Shown: positions 1 through 9,080 of the stretch, one piece after another
How the letters are laid out: each line of letters opens with the position of its first letter
Numbering within the stretch: position 1 is the stretch's first letter
Source: Bacteroidales bacterium
GTDB lineage: Bacteria > Bacteroidota > Bacteroidia > Bacteroidales > UBA932
Direction of reading: 5' to 3'
Assembly (NCBI GenBank): GCA_022508605.1
Contig: JAFLUX010000021.1
Span: 1 to 37,285, forward strand
DNA: 37,285 nucleotides
Notes under the pieces: generated by a model
Database searches by the model: none
What the model was told of the DNA's origin: nothing
Seen by the model: only the letters and a program-made list of their open reading frames with translations
Translations under genes and position numbers: made by a program

Positions 1-108
1 AACAAAAGAAATAAGGTTATTCGAAAATTGTATGTGTTGTATAGAACAGGATTACCAACCATAATGTAATTCTCTCCATTATTTGTTTGTCCGATATATT
101 TGTCAACG

Positions 109-212
109 GCCTCAGACCGCCTCAGATGGTGCGGTTTGTTTGGCTAAAATTCAGTAGCGGAAACTTAAATAGTTGATATATAGGCAATAAGCAAGTCTTT
201 AACGAGGAAGAG
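109..212. repeat. Direct repeat, left copy
   Basis: Left copy of a direct repeat whose right copy is at 2924-3030. The first 44 bases (109-152 and 2924-2967) are identical. The rest stays clearly alignable to a shared stretch containing GCAAGCAAGTCTTTAACGA. The identical core itself contains a short internal duplication (CCGCCTCAGA-like). The two copies bracket the DUF4143 ATPase gene and surrounding AT-rich DNA. It could be a dispersed intergenic element or a duplication made when the ATPase segment was inserted. Confidence 0.85.
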
Positions 213-215
213 TAT

Positions 216-1294
216 TAGTGCGGTCTTAAGCATTAGTTATACTTTAACAACCTGAAAATCAATGAAGAATGGACAAGCGTAAAAAACCTTGTCCATTTCT
301 TTTATCGCCATGAACGCCCAAATAACCTGGTCTATTTTCCATCGTTTGGTGCATTTCCTCGCGGGGTAAGGAAATAACCTTGTCTATTTTTGTAACGATT
401 TTAATGGCCATATCATCACTGTTTGCATTATTCAGGCGGGATTTCCACCTTCAATATGAGCAATCTTGCAACTTTTTGGTACAGGGACGACTGAATGTTG
501 CTTACTGGCTATAATTTGTTTTTATAGCTCGCTTTGACTTCAAAATCGTTTCTTTTCGCATCTTCCACATTAAAAATATGCCAATATTGGCGGATTTTTA
601 ATATAAGTCCTGTGTGATAGGATTAAAAACACTATCTTTATTTGGCTTAAATACATTCGTGAAGTGGAGGCTTGTGAGTATTGGGTTGAAACAGATGGTT
701 TACCAGATTTCCGCAACACTGTTGCGGATTTTCTGATTCTGTCAGTACTATTATACCTGTGATTTGCTAAACAGTGTATAGCATATTAATTCATATGTCT
801 CATATTCAGCAAGTATTTGCCCGCTGAACCCAAAATGACCATTGAGCAGATTCAGCGACCATTGCTCACTGAATCCGGGAATATGTATAACGAGCTGCTC
901 ATAATGCGAGCCTCTTCCTTTGGACGGGTGTGCATGGTAAGAAGTATAATGTGAGGGAGTACATTGATACGATTAACCCCATTTGGCAGATGCCCCCAAA
1001 GGCACCACAAAGGTCTATCTCAACGCCGTATTCGAGCCGCAAGAGCTGGTAAGTTCAGCGCAGATATACTTGTTAGGTGCAGCCTTTATGACTTCAGGAC
1101 TTATCCCTATATCTTGAAATCAGGCATACTAACTTACGGCTTTTAATTTGGCCTATCTACAGCCAACATGTATATCGTTCCCAATTTGTATCTTATTTTT
1201 ACCTGGTAAATGCTTGTATATTAATACAAAAGCGCCTAAAATCCAAACAAGCTCATTCCAATATGCTTATTTTGCAATCTTATCCGTGCCAGAC
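216..1294. other. AT-rich stretch without an intact gene; hairpins and decayed coding traces
   Basis: No convincing intact gene is present. Visible are: a hairpin with a 10-bp stem (268-277 with 288-297) followed by a T-rich run; three imperfect copies of an 18-base unit reading about AATAACCTTGTCTATTTT (283-300, 321-338, 373-390); a 15-base imperfect inverted repeat at 570-601; and a near-perfect inverted repeat at 710-728 followed by TTTT. A minus-strand frame without a start codon stays open from about 972 to 751. The plus strand also reads sensibly in two frames between about 890 and 1110. Neither matches a family I know. This looks like decaying accessory DNA. Confidence 0.6.
570..601. 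repeat. Inverted repeat (hairpin), 15-base arms
   Basis: Bases 570-584 and 587-601 are inverted copies (13 of 15 positions pair) around a two-base centre, with TTAAAAAT-type outer arms and GCCAA/TTGGC inner arms. It may be a leftover terminator of a decayed gene. No intact gene abuts it. Confidence 0.5.
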
Positions 1295-2752
1295 TCAGAG
1301 TCCATATGAACTTTTAGTTTGATTTAATGTATTTTCTCCTACGATATAAGCATAGCATGCGACAGGCATAAAATGGAGATGCTTCCCATTCAATTCTCTT
1401 AATCCAGCCTCTTTTATACTCGTTACCAATGCATTGCCCATTTCGTTTCGATTCATGAAATAATACAGGGATTTCAAATCTCCTGGGTTGGAGTAGTAAT
1501 GGTCCGACCACTTTATTTCTACCGCCCAATAGGGTTTTTGACGCGCAATATCCAATCCGACAATATCTACTTCGCCTTGCTTTTTACCTTGCCGCCAATT
1601 CGCATATCTAAGTTCTACACCTTGTCGGGGAAACCATTGAGCATATACTGCAGTTTCAATCATATCCCCAATCTCGTTATTGCGTTCATTAATAGGCTCG
1701 AACAATGCACACCGCAGTGATGGGTTGGTAAGGTATATTTTGAACTGGGTTTCTCTTTGGTAACTCTTGGCGGTGTCATCCGTCCGCCTTACTACATGAA
1801 TGAGGAAAGCCGCCTCAAGATAATGGATATACTTCTTTAATGTCTCTTTTTGAACTCCGGACTCTTTTGATAGTTTCTCATACGAGAATTGCGCACCTGA
1901 ATGATATGCAATCATCGTGAATAAAGAATTTAGTTCTTGAACATCACTGATTCCATAAAGACTTGGCAGATCTCGAAGCAATACCTTATCGATTATATCA
2001 TGACGAATGAACTGGCCGGGATTCTCCTTTATCTTGTCTGAAAATACCACCTCCGGGTATCCGCCATAATTGATGTAGTCCAAAAATAATTCGTTCAATT
2101 TATTGACATCAATAGTATTATAAATACACGTCGTAGCATTGTCCCAAACATATTCAACAGGAATCATGAGATTGGCATACCCTTTAAGGTGGATATACTC
2201 ATAAAATGTGAGTGGCGGCAAGCTGAAATCCGTAAATCGTCCGGCACCGCTCTCGTCACTTTTTTTCTTTAGTTCCGCCGCCGCAGATCCCGATGCAATA
2301 AATTTGACATTCAGATAAGCGTCAACAAGAGATTTTAATTCTACCTCCCAATTTTTCAAATATTGTATCTCATCATAGAAAACATACATTGGTTCTTTAT
2401 TGGGAGTCTTACCGATAGTGGTACACGCCAAGGTGAAAAGTTGTTCTAAATAAATCTTATTATAAATCGGGGTTTCCACAGAAATGTAAATAATATTCTG
2501 CGGAGGAACACCTTCATCAATTAGACGCTGAATAGCATGATACATCAGTACAGTCTTGCCTACACGCCGAGGCCCCATAAGTATGGTCGCTCGGCGAATA
2601 TCTTTAGCTTTTACTAATGGATAAAATATATTCAAGTACAATCTGGGAGACATATTTGAATAATAATCAGGTATGCGCCCTTCAGTCCACCAAGGATTAT
2701 CAACCTTTAGTCTTCCTATGATTTGTTTCTCCAACAATTCTGTATATTCCAT
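1295..2752 (-). CDS. AAA ATPase of the AAA_14 / DUF4143 type
   Basis: About 485 residues. The N-terminal half is a P-loop ATPase: Walker A is GPRRVGKT at about residue 60 and Walker B is YVFYDEIQ at about residue 124. The C-terminal half has the DUF4143 layout, ending in a nuclease-like segment with EVDIVGLD and WAVEIKW, reminiscent of PD-(D/E)XK folds. Such ATPases are common orphans in Bacteroidota and their job is unknown. I chose the ATG at 2752 because the longer frame opens inside a promoter-like box (TATATTTG, 2774-2781 on the minus strand). The gene stands alone in AT-rich DNA between two direct repeats, and base composition differs from the core genes to the right, which suggests horizontal acquisition. 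No truncation is seen. Confidence 0.88.
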   Translation of the reverse strand: MEYTELLEKQIIGRLKVDNPWWTEGRIPDYYSNMSPRLYLNIFYPLVKAKDIRRATILMGPRRVGKTVLMYHAIQRLIDEGVPPQNIIYISVETPIYNKIYLEQLFTLACTTIGKTPNKEPMYVFYDEIQYLKNWEVELKSLVDAYLNVKFIASGSAAAELKKKSDESGAGRFTDFSLPPLTFYEYIHLKGYANLMIPVEYVWDNATTCIYNTIDVNKLNELFLDYINYGGYPEVVFSDKIKENPGQFIRHDIIDKVLLRDLPSLYGISDVQELNSLFTMIAYHSGAQFSYEKLSKESGVQKETLKKYIHYLEAAFLIHVVRRTDDTAKSYQRETQFKIYLTNPSLRCALFEPINERNNEIGDMIETAVYAQWFPRQGVELRYANWRQGKKQGEVDIVGLDIARQKPYWAVEIKWSDHYYSNPGDLKSLYYFMNRNEMGNALVTSIKEAGLRELNGKHLHFMPVACYAYIVGENTLNQTKSSYGL

Positions 2753-2773
2753 ATTAAGCACAATTTGACACAG

Positions 2774-2781
2774 CAAATATA
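2774..2781 (-). promoter_or_regulatory. Promoter -7 box for the ATPase gene
   Basis: TATATTTG on the minus strand matches the Bacteroidota TAnnTTTG element, 21 bases before the ATG at 2752. A TTG lies upstream, but at 23 bases spacing, longer than the usual 19-21. Confidence 0.5.
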
Positions 2782-2923
2782 TGAAAATATCTTCATGTTA
2801 GATACAACGGAATGTGCTTATTTTGCCGAAAAGTTAAAAAATAAGAGAAGCGAACCACTAAGCAAAGCCTATTTAGACCTCTAAAGTAGAAGCAGATTTG
2901 CTTGTCTGATAAGTTCGCCAATC

Positions 2924-3030
2924 GCCTCAGACCGCCTCAGATGGTGCGGTTTGTTTGGCTAAAATTCTTGATAGAAATGTAAATAACTGATATACAGACA
3001 GCAAGCAAGTCTTTAACGAAGAAGAAGGCT
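2924..3030. repeat. Direct repeat, right copy
   Basis: Right copy of the repeat at 109-212. Its first 44 bases are identical to the left copy and the remainder is diverged. It also overlaps the 3' end of the decayed AlbA_2-like gene, so the repeat either replaced or captured that gene's end. Confidence 0.85.
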
Positions 3031-3375
3031 CTGTCACGGTAATTCTAGGATTCTTGCGGATTGCGTTCAATATCTTTTCCGAACTCTTTCCCGAACTTTT
3101 TTCCGAACTTTTTTCGGCGGTATCTTCGGGACTGGCGTCTTCATTTGACAAAGCATCTACACAGAACGCCGTCAACTCCTACACATCGACTGTGCCTCTT
3201 TGTTGCCGCTCTCTCGCAATATATCTTGTACTCGCTTTACACCCTGATTGAACAATTGACATACTTCATCGCCTCCGCGACAATCGGATTTCGGTAATCA
3301 TTCACCATAGGGAAGATCTCCGGGCGGGCTTCATAAGATTTTGCACACGCGTGTGCAAAATCTGAATAAGACCAA
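2927..3375 (-). pseudogene. Remnant of an AlbA_2 / RecG-like ATP-binding protein (C-terminal part)
   Basis: Read on the minus strand, several frames together give the C-terminal half of a Bacteroidales AlbA_2-type putative ATP/DNA-binding protein. The landmarks are DYRNPIVAEAMKYVN (about 3255-3300), a frameshifted stretch corresponding to RVQDMLRERGN, and then the Lys/Ser/Glu-rich linker (EKSSEKSSGKSSEK) and the start of a winged helix (ILNAIRKNPRITVTE). After this the sequence leaves the family and runs into the direct repeat. Frameshifts between segments and the missing N-terminal domain show that the gene is broken. An 82-residue open frame (2927-3175) survives but is unlikely to be a functional protein. 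Confidence 0.7.
3336..3363. repeat. Perfect 28-base palindrome
   Basis: The palindrome is centred between 3349 and 3350, with half-site AGATTTTGCACACG. Fully self-complementary with no loop, it could be an operator for a dimeric regulator or a cruciform. It lies downstream of dinB and at the edge of the AlbA_2-like remnant. It lacks a T-run, so a simple intrinsic terminator is less likely. Confidence 0.7.
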
Positions 3376-3501
3376 TGTCAGGCACTCTGATGTCTTCCTT
3401 TCCTCCCTAATCAAATGTGAAGCACCGCCGCGCTCCCACATTCGCCCCTAGAACCCCGTCCCCACGCATCGTCCCTCTCGCCATGCCGTCACACCTCCCC
3501 C

Positions 3502-4686
3502 TCACTCCTCCTCGGCCTCGGCCGTGCCCAGGGCGCCAGCCCGGAGGGCCTCGCGCTCTTTGTCGTAGCGGCGATCCCATTCGCGGTAATAGTTCAGCTT
3601 CGGGTCTTCGAACAGGCTCATCTGGACTGCGCTCTCGTGGGTCAGCCTCGACACTCCTATCCCGACTTGCCGTATCGGGGCGTTCCCGTCCCAGAGTTCC
3701 GGCAGCATGCGTCTTGCCTCGTTCAGTATAATTGCCGTCACGTCCGTAGGCTCTGACAGGGAAGTCTGCCTCTGGAGGACCGAGAAGTCGCTCAGTTTTA
3801 TGAACATCGACACGGTGGACGCCCTGAAGTTGTCCCGCCGTATCCTGTGGGCGACGATACAGGCCACATTGAACATGGCCCGGTCGATGTCCCGCGGGTC
3901 CGTATAGTCGCGCGAGAATGTGCGTTCGGCGCTGTAGCTCTTTGCCTCGGCGACCTCCGTTTCTACCGGAGAATCGTCGCGCCCGTTCGCGTTTTCGTGC
4001 AGCTGCATGGCGAATTTGCGCCCGACAATGCGTCCCAGGGCGTCTATGTCGAGCCGGGCGAGTTCTCCTATCGTGCGTATGCCGCGGGCGCTCAGCCTTT
4101 CCTCCGTCTTTTTTCCGACCCACAGCAGGTCGCGCACCCCCAGCGGCCACATCTTCTCCTGCACTTCATGCTCCCACAGGGTATGCACCTTGTCCGGCTT
4201 TTCGAAATCGGAGGCCATCTTCGCCAGGAGCTTGTTGGAGCCTATGCCCACGTTCACGGTAAAGCCGAGTTCGGATTTGATGCTTTCTTTAAGCTCGGCG
4301 GCGATTGCGGACGGGTCCCGCCTGCCGCAGCGCAGGCTCATGTCTATGAAGCACTCATCTATGGAGAATTTCTGCAACACGGGGGAATAGCTTCGGCATA
4401 TCTCCATGAAGCCTGATGAACAGCGCTTGTACCATTCCCAGTCGCTGCGCACTATAAGCAGGGAAGGGCAGATGCGCAAGGCCATGGACACGGGCATGGC
4501 AGTCTTGATGCCGAGCTTCTTTGCCGGCATGGATGCGGCCGTTATTATGCTCCTGCGGTCATTCGGATCCCCGGAGACGACGGAGGGGATGAGGCGTATG
4601 TCCTGATAGCCCTCGCGTATCATCTTCACGGCCGTCCAGCTGAGGAAGGCGGAGTTTACGTCTATGTGAAAAATGATGCGCTTCAT
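3502..4686 (-). CDS. dinB: Y-family DNA polymerase (DinB / Pol IV-like)
   Basis: A 394-residue translesion polymerase. The N-terminal metal-binding motif is HIDVNSAF (Asp9, with Phe14 as the likely steric gate). The second catalytic motif is SIDECFID (Asp110, Glu111). Thumb and little-finger regions follow (GVRDLLWVGKKTEERLSARGI is the helix-hairpin-helix region, about residues 180-200). The enzyme copies past damaged template and would act in the cytoplasm on stalled replication forks. The tail is rich in Ala and Glu. It is transcribed away from the efflux operon. A TATATTTG promoter box sits at 4706-4713. Family length is normal. A specific Pol IV versus UmuC-like role is not decided by sequence. 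Confidence 0.92.
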   Translation of the reverse strand: MKRIIFHIDVNSAFLSWTAVKMIREGYQDIRLIPSVVSGDPNDRRSIITAASMPAKKLGIKTAMPVSMALRICPSLLIVRSDWEWYKRCSSGFMEICRSYSPVLQKFSIDECFIDMSLRCGRRDPSAIAAELKESIKSELGFTVNVGIGSNKLLAKMASDFEKPDKVHTLWEHEVQEKMWPLGVRDLLWVGKKTEERLSARGIRTIGELARLDIDALGRIVGRKFAMQLHENANGRDDSPVETEVAEAKSYSAERTFSRDYTDPRDIDRAMFNVACIVAHRIRRDNFRASTVSMFIKLSDFSVLQRQTSLSEPTDVTAIILNEARRMLPELWDGNAPIRQVGIGVSRLTHESAVQMSLFEDPKLNYYREWDRRYDKEREALRAGALGTAEAEEE

Positions 4687-4705
4687 GTAGGGAAGATATA
4701 GCGTG

Positions 4706-4713
4706 CAAATATA
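4706..4713 (-). promoter_or_regulatory. Promoter -7 box for dinB
   Basis: TATATTTG on the minus strand matches TAnnTTTG, 19 bases before the dinB ATG. No clear TTG is found at the expected -33 position. Confidence 0.45.
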
Positions 4714-4810
4714 GTCATTCTGCCCGAAAAGGCATTGAGGGCGCGAATTTCACGCGGGCTCTGCCGCTGGCATATAAATTGCTTGTAATCACCGAGTAAA
4801 ATAATTTGAT

Positions 4811-5983
4811 ATGAAAAAATCCCTGCGCTTTTTGCGCAAACGGTGGATCGGGCTGCTGGTCCTCGCCATTGTCGTGGCGGGCGGGCTTTGGCTGTGTCTG
4901 CATCCGCGGAAAGCCGAGCCGGAATATCCGGTGGTTGCTGTGGAGCCGGTGGTGACGGAGGATGTGAATATCTACGGCGAGTATGTGGGACGCATCCGTG
5001 CCCAGCAGTTCGTGGAAATCCGCGCCCGGGTCGAGGGCTACCTGGAACAGATGCTTTTCGGAGAGGGTACGTATGTCCAGCGGGGACAGACTCTGTTCAT
5101 CATAGACCCACAGCTGTACAAGGCCCACGTGGCCAGCGCGAAAGCCAGGCTCAACAAGGCCAAGGCCCAGGCCCTGAAGGCCGAACGGGACCTAAACCGC
5201 ATACGCCCGCTGTATGAACGCAATGCCGTCAGCCAGCTCGACCTCGACAATGCCATCGCCGCATACGAAAGCTCGGCGGCGGATGTGGTGGTCAGCGAGG
5301 CCGACCTGACGCAGGCGGAACTGACCCTGAGCTATACTACGGTGCGCTCGCCGATTTCCGGCTACATTTCTCAGCGCCACGTGGACCTCGGCACTCTCGT
5401 CGGCCCTGGCGGACAGTCTCTGCTGGCCACCGTGGTCAAGAGCGATTCGGTGCGAATAGATTTCAGCATGACAGCCCTCGACTATCTGCGCTCGAAGGCG
5501 CGCAATGTCAATATAGGCCAGCATGATACGACACGCAAATGGGACCCTTACGTGACGATAACTCTGGCGGACGGCTCCGAGTATCCCCACAGGGGGCTTG
5601 TAGACTTTGCCGACCCGCAGGTGGACCCCACCACCGGAACATTCTCGGTGCGTGCCGAGATGGCCAATCCCGACAGGGCGCTTCTGCCGGGGCAGTTCAC
5701 GCGCGTCAAGATGCTCATGGATGTCAGGGAAGATGCGGTTGTCGCCCCGTCGAGGGCGCTCGAAATCGAGAAAGGCGGGGCCTACATCTTCGTGGTGCGC
5801 CCCGACAATGTGGTCGAGCGCCGTTTTGTCGAGACAGGCCCGGAACTTGAGAACAAAATAGTCATAGAGCGCGGCCTGGAACGCGGCGAACTCATAGTCG
5901 TGGACGGATACCATAAACTTTCGCATGGCATGACCGTGCGTCCGGTGGAATCCGCCAGGTCCGGTGCGGCGGAAAAAGAGTGA
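4811..5983 (+). CDS. acrA: RND efflux periplasmic adaptor (membrane fusion protein)
   Basis: A 390-residue HlyD/AcrA-type adaptor that links the inner-membrane pump to the outer-membrane channel. It starts with a basic N-terminus and one membrane segment (about residues 12-30). No convincing lipobox is present, so it is probably anchored by that helix. A biotinyl-lipoyl-like half motif follows (ARVEGYLEQMLFGEGTYVQRG). Next comes a coiled-coil hairpin (about residues 100-165, rich in Ala, Lys and Arg), the second half motif (RSPISGYISQRHVDLGTLV) and a beta-barrel domain (DPTTGTFSVRAEM, LLPGQF). The gene opens a three-gene operon. The pump gene starts four bases after its stop. Substrate cannot be read from the sequence. 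Confidence 0.95.
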   Translation: MKKSLRFLRKRWIGLLVLAIVVAGGLWLCLHPRKAEPEYPVVAVEPVVTEDVNIYGEYVGRIRAQQFVEIRARVEGYLEQMLFGEGTYVQRGQTLFIIDPQLYKAHVASAKARLNKAKAQALKAERDLNRIRPLYERNAVSQLDLDNAIAAYESSAADVVVSEADLTQAELTLSYTTVRSPISGYISQRHVDLGTLVGPGGQSLLATVVKSDSVRIDFSMTALDYLRSKARNVNIGQHDTTRKWDPYVTITLADGSEYPHRGLVDFADPQVDPTTGTFSVRAEMANPDRALLPGQFTRVKMLMDVREDAVVAPSRALEIEKGGAYIFVVRPDNVVERRFVETGPELENKIVIERGLERGELIVVDGYHKLSHGMTVRPVESARSGAAEKE

Positions 5984-5987
5984 GGCG

Positions 5988-8900
5988 ATGAGTTCCAATT
6001 TCTTTATCGACCGCCCGGTCTTTTCCACGGTCCTGTCCATAGTCATCGTCATCGTGGGAGCCATAGGCCTTACGATGCTTCCTGTGGACCAGTACCCCGA
6101 CATAGTGCCTCCGGTGGTCCGCATATCCGCATCTTATCCGGGTGCCGACGCACAGACTGTTACGCAGGCTGTGGCCACGCCCCTGGAACAGGAGCTGAAC
6201 GGCACTCCGGGCATGATTTATATGGAGTCTTCGAGCTCCAATTCGGGGAGTTTCACGGCTACGGTGACCTTCGACATCGACACGGACCCCGACCTTGCGG
6301 CCGTGGATGTGCAGAACCGCCTGAAAAAGGCCGAGTCGCGCCTGCCGGCGGAAGTCGTGCAGAACGGCATTTCCGTGGAGAAGCAGGCTTCGAGCAGGCT
6401 CATGACCATAACCCTGCTGTCTTCCAATCCCAAGTTCGACGAAGTGTATCTGTCCAATTACTCCACGCTGAACGTGCTGGACATGTTGAGGCGCGTTCCC
6501 GGAGTCGGAAGCGTAAGCACTGTGGGCGGACGCTACTATGCGATGCAAATCTGGGTGCAGCCTGACAAGCTGGCCGATCTCGGCCTCACCGTAAGCGACC
6601 TCCAGACGGCCTTGAAGGACCAGAACAGGGAGTCGGCGGCCGGCGTTCTCGGCCAGGCACCGATGGAGGGCGTAGACATCACGGTCCCCATAAAGACGCA
6701 GGGGAGGCTTTCGTCCGTATCGGAGTTCGAGCAGATTGTGGTACGGGCCAATCCTGACGGCTCCATAATCAGGCTGCGCGATGTGGCGAGGATTTCGCTG
6801 GAAGCGGCCGTCTACACGACGGAGAGCGGCATCAACGGCGAAAATGCGGCCGTGATGAACATAAACATGCTGCCCGGAGCGAATGCCATGGACGTGGCGG
6901 AGCGGGTCAAGGAGACGATGAAAGAAATCAGTCTCAACTTCCCGGAAGGAATCAGCTACAACATTCCGTTCGACATGACGGAATATATTTCAGAGTCCAT
7001 ACACAATGTCTACCATGCCCTTTTCGAGGCGCTGCTCCTCGTCATCCTCGTAGTGTTCCTTTCTCTCCAGAGCTGGAGGGCCACGATAATTCCCGTGGTG
7101 GCCGTGCCTATCTCGCTCATAGGCACATTCGGAGTGATGCTTATTTTCGGCTTCTCGCTCAATATGCTCACGCTCCTGGGCCTGATTTTGGCCATAGGCA
7201 TAGTCGTGGATGATACCATAGTGGTGGTGGAGAACGTGGACCGCATCATGGCCCAGGAAAAGCTCTCGGCCTACGAAGCTACCAAAAAGGCCATGTCGTC
7301 CCTTGGCAGCGCCCTTGTCGCCATGTCCCTCGTGCTCTGCGCGGTGTTCGTGCCGGTAAGTTTCCTGCCGGGCATCACGGGGCAGCTCTACCGCCAGTTC
7401 ACCATCACTATCGCGGTCTCCGTCATAATCTCCACCATAGTGGCCCTCACCCTGAGTCCGGTGATGTGCTCTCTGTTCCTGCGTCCCGACGAGGGGCGTA
7501 AAAACTGGCTGTTCCGCAAGATAAACGACTGGATAGATTCGGGGAACCGCCTGTATGCCCGGATGATAGTTTTGGCCCTGCGCCGTTCGCGCCGCGTGCT
7601 TGCCGCTTTCGCCGTGGTGCTCATAGGAATATGGCTGATGAACCGCATCGTGCCGAAGAGTTTCATGCCACAGGAAGACCAGGGCTATTTCACCGTAGAG
7701 CTGGAACTGCCTGAAGGGGCCTCGCTGGAGCGTACCCGCGAGGTGACGAACCGGGCCATGGAGTATCTCACTGCGGACCCCGACGTCATGTATGTGCTGA
7801 ATGTCACCGGCTCATCGCCCCGCGTGGGCGTGAACCAGTCCCGTAGCCAGCTTACGGTCATACTGAAGCCGTGGGATGAGCGCAGGACAGGAGACATGTC
7901 GCGCATCATGAAGCGCGTGCGGGAGGAATTTTCCCAATATCCGGAGAGCCGGGTGTATCTCTCCCGTCCGGCCATCATCCCGGGTCTCGGGGCGTCCGGA
8001 GGCTTCGAAATGGCGCTGGAGGCCAGGGGCGACGCGACTTATGACGACCTGAAGCGTGCGGTCGACACGCTGATGTACTATGCTGCGCGGCAGCCCGAAC
8101 TGAGCGGGGTGTCTTCTTCCATGCAGAATGAGATTCCCCAGCTGTATTTCGATGTGGACCGCGACAAGGCGCGGCTGCACGGAGTTTCGATGTCCGACAT
8201 ATTCACGACGATGAAGACCTTCACCGGCTCCGTCTATGTCAACGATTTCAATATGTTCAACCGGGTGTACCGCGTCTATATCCAGGCCGAGGCTCCGTAT
8301 CGTGCCCGCAGGGACAATCTGAACCTGTTCTTCGTCCGCAGTTCCGACAAGGCCATGATACCGGTCACCTCGCTCGGCTCGACATACTACACCACCGGTG
8401 CCGGCACCGTGCAGCGTTTCAATATGTTCAATGCCGCCAATGTGACGGGTGAAGCGGCGCACGGATACAGCTCCGGCCAGGCTATGGCGGCGATGGAAAG
8501 CATAGTGCGGGAACACCTGCCCTCCAATATCGGCGCCGAGTGGAGTGGATTGTCGTACCAGGAAAAACATGCCAGCGGGCAGATGGGGCTGATTCTTGCC
8601 CTGGTATTCCTCTTCGTGTTCCTGTTCCTCGCCGCGCAGTACGAAAGCTGGCTGGTTCCCGTGGCCGTCCTGCTGTCGCTTCCGGTGGCCGGATTCGGAG
8701 CCTATCTCGGCATATGGCTCTGCGGCCTGGAGAACAACATCTATTTTCAGATAGGCCTCGTAATGCTCGTCGGCCTCGTGGCGCGTAACGCCATACTCAT
8801 AGTGGAGTTCGCAAAAGAGGAAGTGGAGAAAGGGCGCGGCATCGTGTCCGCTGCTATTACTGCGGCTCATCTGCGTTTCCGTCCCATCGTCATGACATCC

Positions 8901-9080
8901 CTTGCATTCATGCTCGGTCTGCTGCCCCTCGTGTTCGCATCCGGCCCCGGTTCGGCGAGCCGCCAGGGAATAGGCACCGGGGTATTCTTCGGGATGCTTG
9001 TGGCTATCACGGTCGGAATAGTTTTCGTCCCGTTCTTTTTCGTATGGATTTACCGTATAAAAGAAAAATTCAAGAAATGA
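5988..9080 (+). CDS. acrB: RND efflux pump, HAE1/AcrB type
   Basis: A 1030-residue proton-driven inner-membrane transporter. The start is the ATG at 5988 (SSNFFIDRPVFSTVLS is the classic RND N-terminus); an earlier in-frame ATG lies inside the adaptor gene. It has the usual duplicated layout: one TM helix, a large periplasmic loop, six TM helices, a second loop, and TM helices at the C-terminus. The TM4 proton-relay pair is in GIVVDDTIVVVENVDR. The HAE1 signature region and VARNAILIVEFA in the second half are present. Length is that of AcrB/MexB. It overlaps the channel gene by four bases (ATGA), so the three proteins should be made together. Confidence 0.96.
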   Translation: MSSNFFIDRPVFSTVLSIVIVIVGAIGLTMLPVDQYPDIVPPVVRISASYPGADAQTVTQAVATPLEQELNGTPGMIYMESSSSNSGSFTATVTFDIDTDPDLAAVDVQNRLKKAESRLPAEVVQNGISVEKQASSRLMTITLLSSNPKFDEVYLSNYSTLNVLDMLRRVPGVGSVSTVGGRYYAMQIWVQPDKLADLGLTVSDLQTALKDQNRESAAGVLGQAPMEGVDITVPIKTQGRLSSVSEFEQIVVRANPDGSIIRLRDVARISLEAAVYTTESGINGENAAVMNINMLPGANAMDVAERVKETMKEISLNFPEGISYNIPFDMTEYISESIHNVYHALFEALLLVILVVFLSLQSWRATIIPVVAVPISLIGTFGVMLIFGFSLNMLTLLGLILAIGIVVDDTIVVVENVDRIMAQEKLSAYEATKKAMSSLGSALVAMSLVLCAVFVPVSFLPGITGQLYRQFTITIAVSVIISTIVALTLSPVMCSLFLRPDEGRKNWLFRKINDWIDSGNRLYARMIVLALRRSRRVLAAFAVVLIGIWLMNRIVPKSFMPQEDQGYFTVELELPEGASLERTREVTNRAMEYLTADPDVMYVLNVTGSSPRVGVNQSRSQLTVILKPWDERRTGDMSRIMKRVREEFSQYPESRVYLSRPAIIPGLGASGGFEMALEARGDATYDDLKRAVDTLMYYAARQPELSGVSSSMQNEIPQLYFDVDRDKARLHGVSMSDIFTTMKTFTGSVYVNDFNMFNRVYRVYIQAEAPYRARRDNLNLFFVRSSDKAMIPVTSLGSTYYTTGAGTVQRFNMFNAANVTGEAAHGYSSGQAMAAMESIVREHLPSNIGAEWSGLSYQEKHASGQMGLILALVFLFVFLFLAAQYESWLVPVAVLLSLPVAGFGAYLGIWLCGLENNIYFQIGLVMLVGLVARNAILIVEFAKEEVEKGRGIVSAAITAAHLRFRPIVMTSLAFMLGLLPLVFASGPGSASRQGIGTGVFFGMLVAITVGIVFVPFFFVWIYRIKEKFKK

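Noticed and set aside
964..1146. 60-codon plus-strand frame in the left AT-rich region
   Set aside because: Arg-rich, no promoter or family; the more protein-like readings in this region are in other frames.
3407..4150. 247-codon minus-strand frame within dinB
   Set aside because: An out-of-frame shadow of dinB, extremely Arg/Gly-rich with no motif.
4779..4808. Promoter for the RND operon (TTG, 20 bases, TAATTTG)
   Set aside because: The -7 box is one base short of TAnnTTTG and ends two bases before the ATG; too weak to list as a feature.
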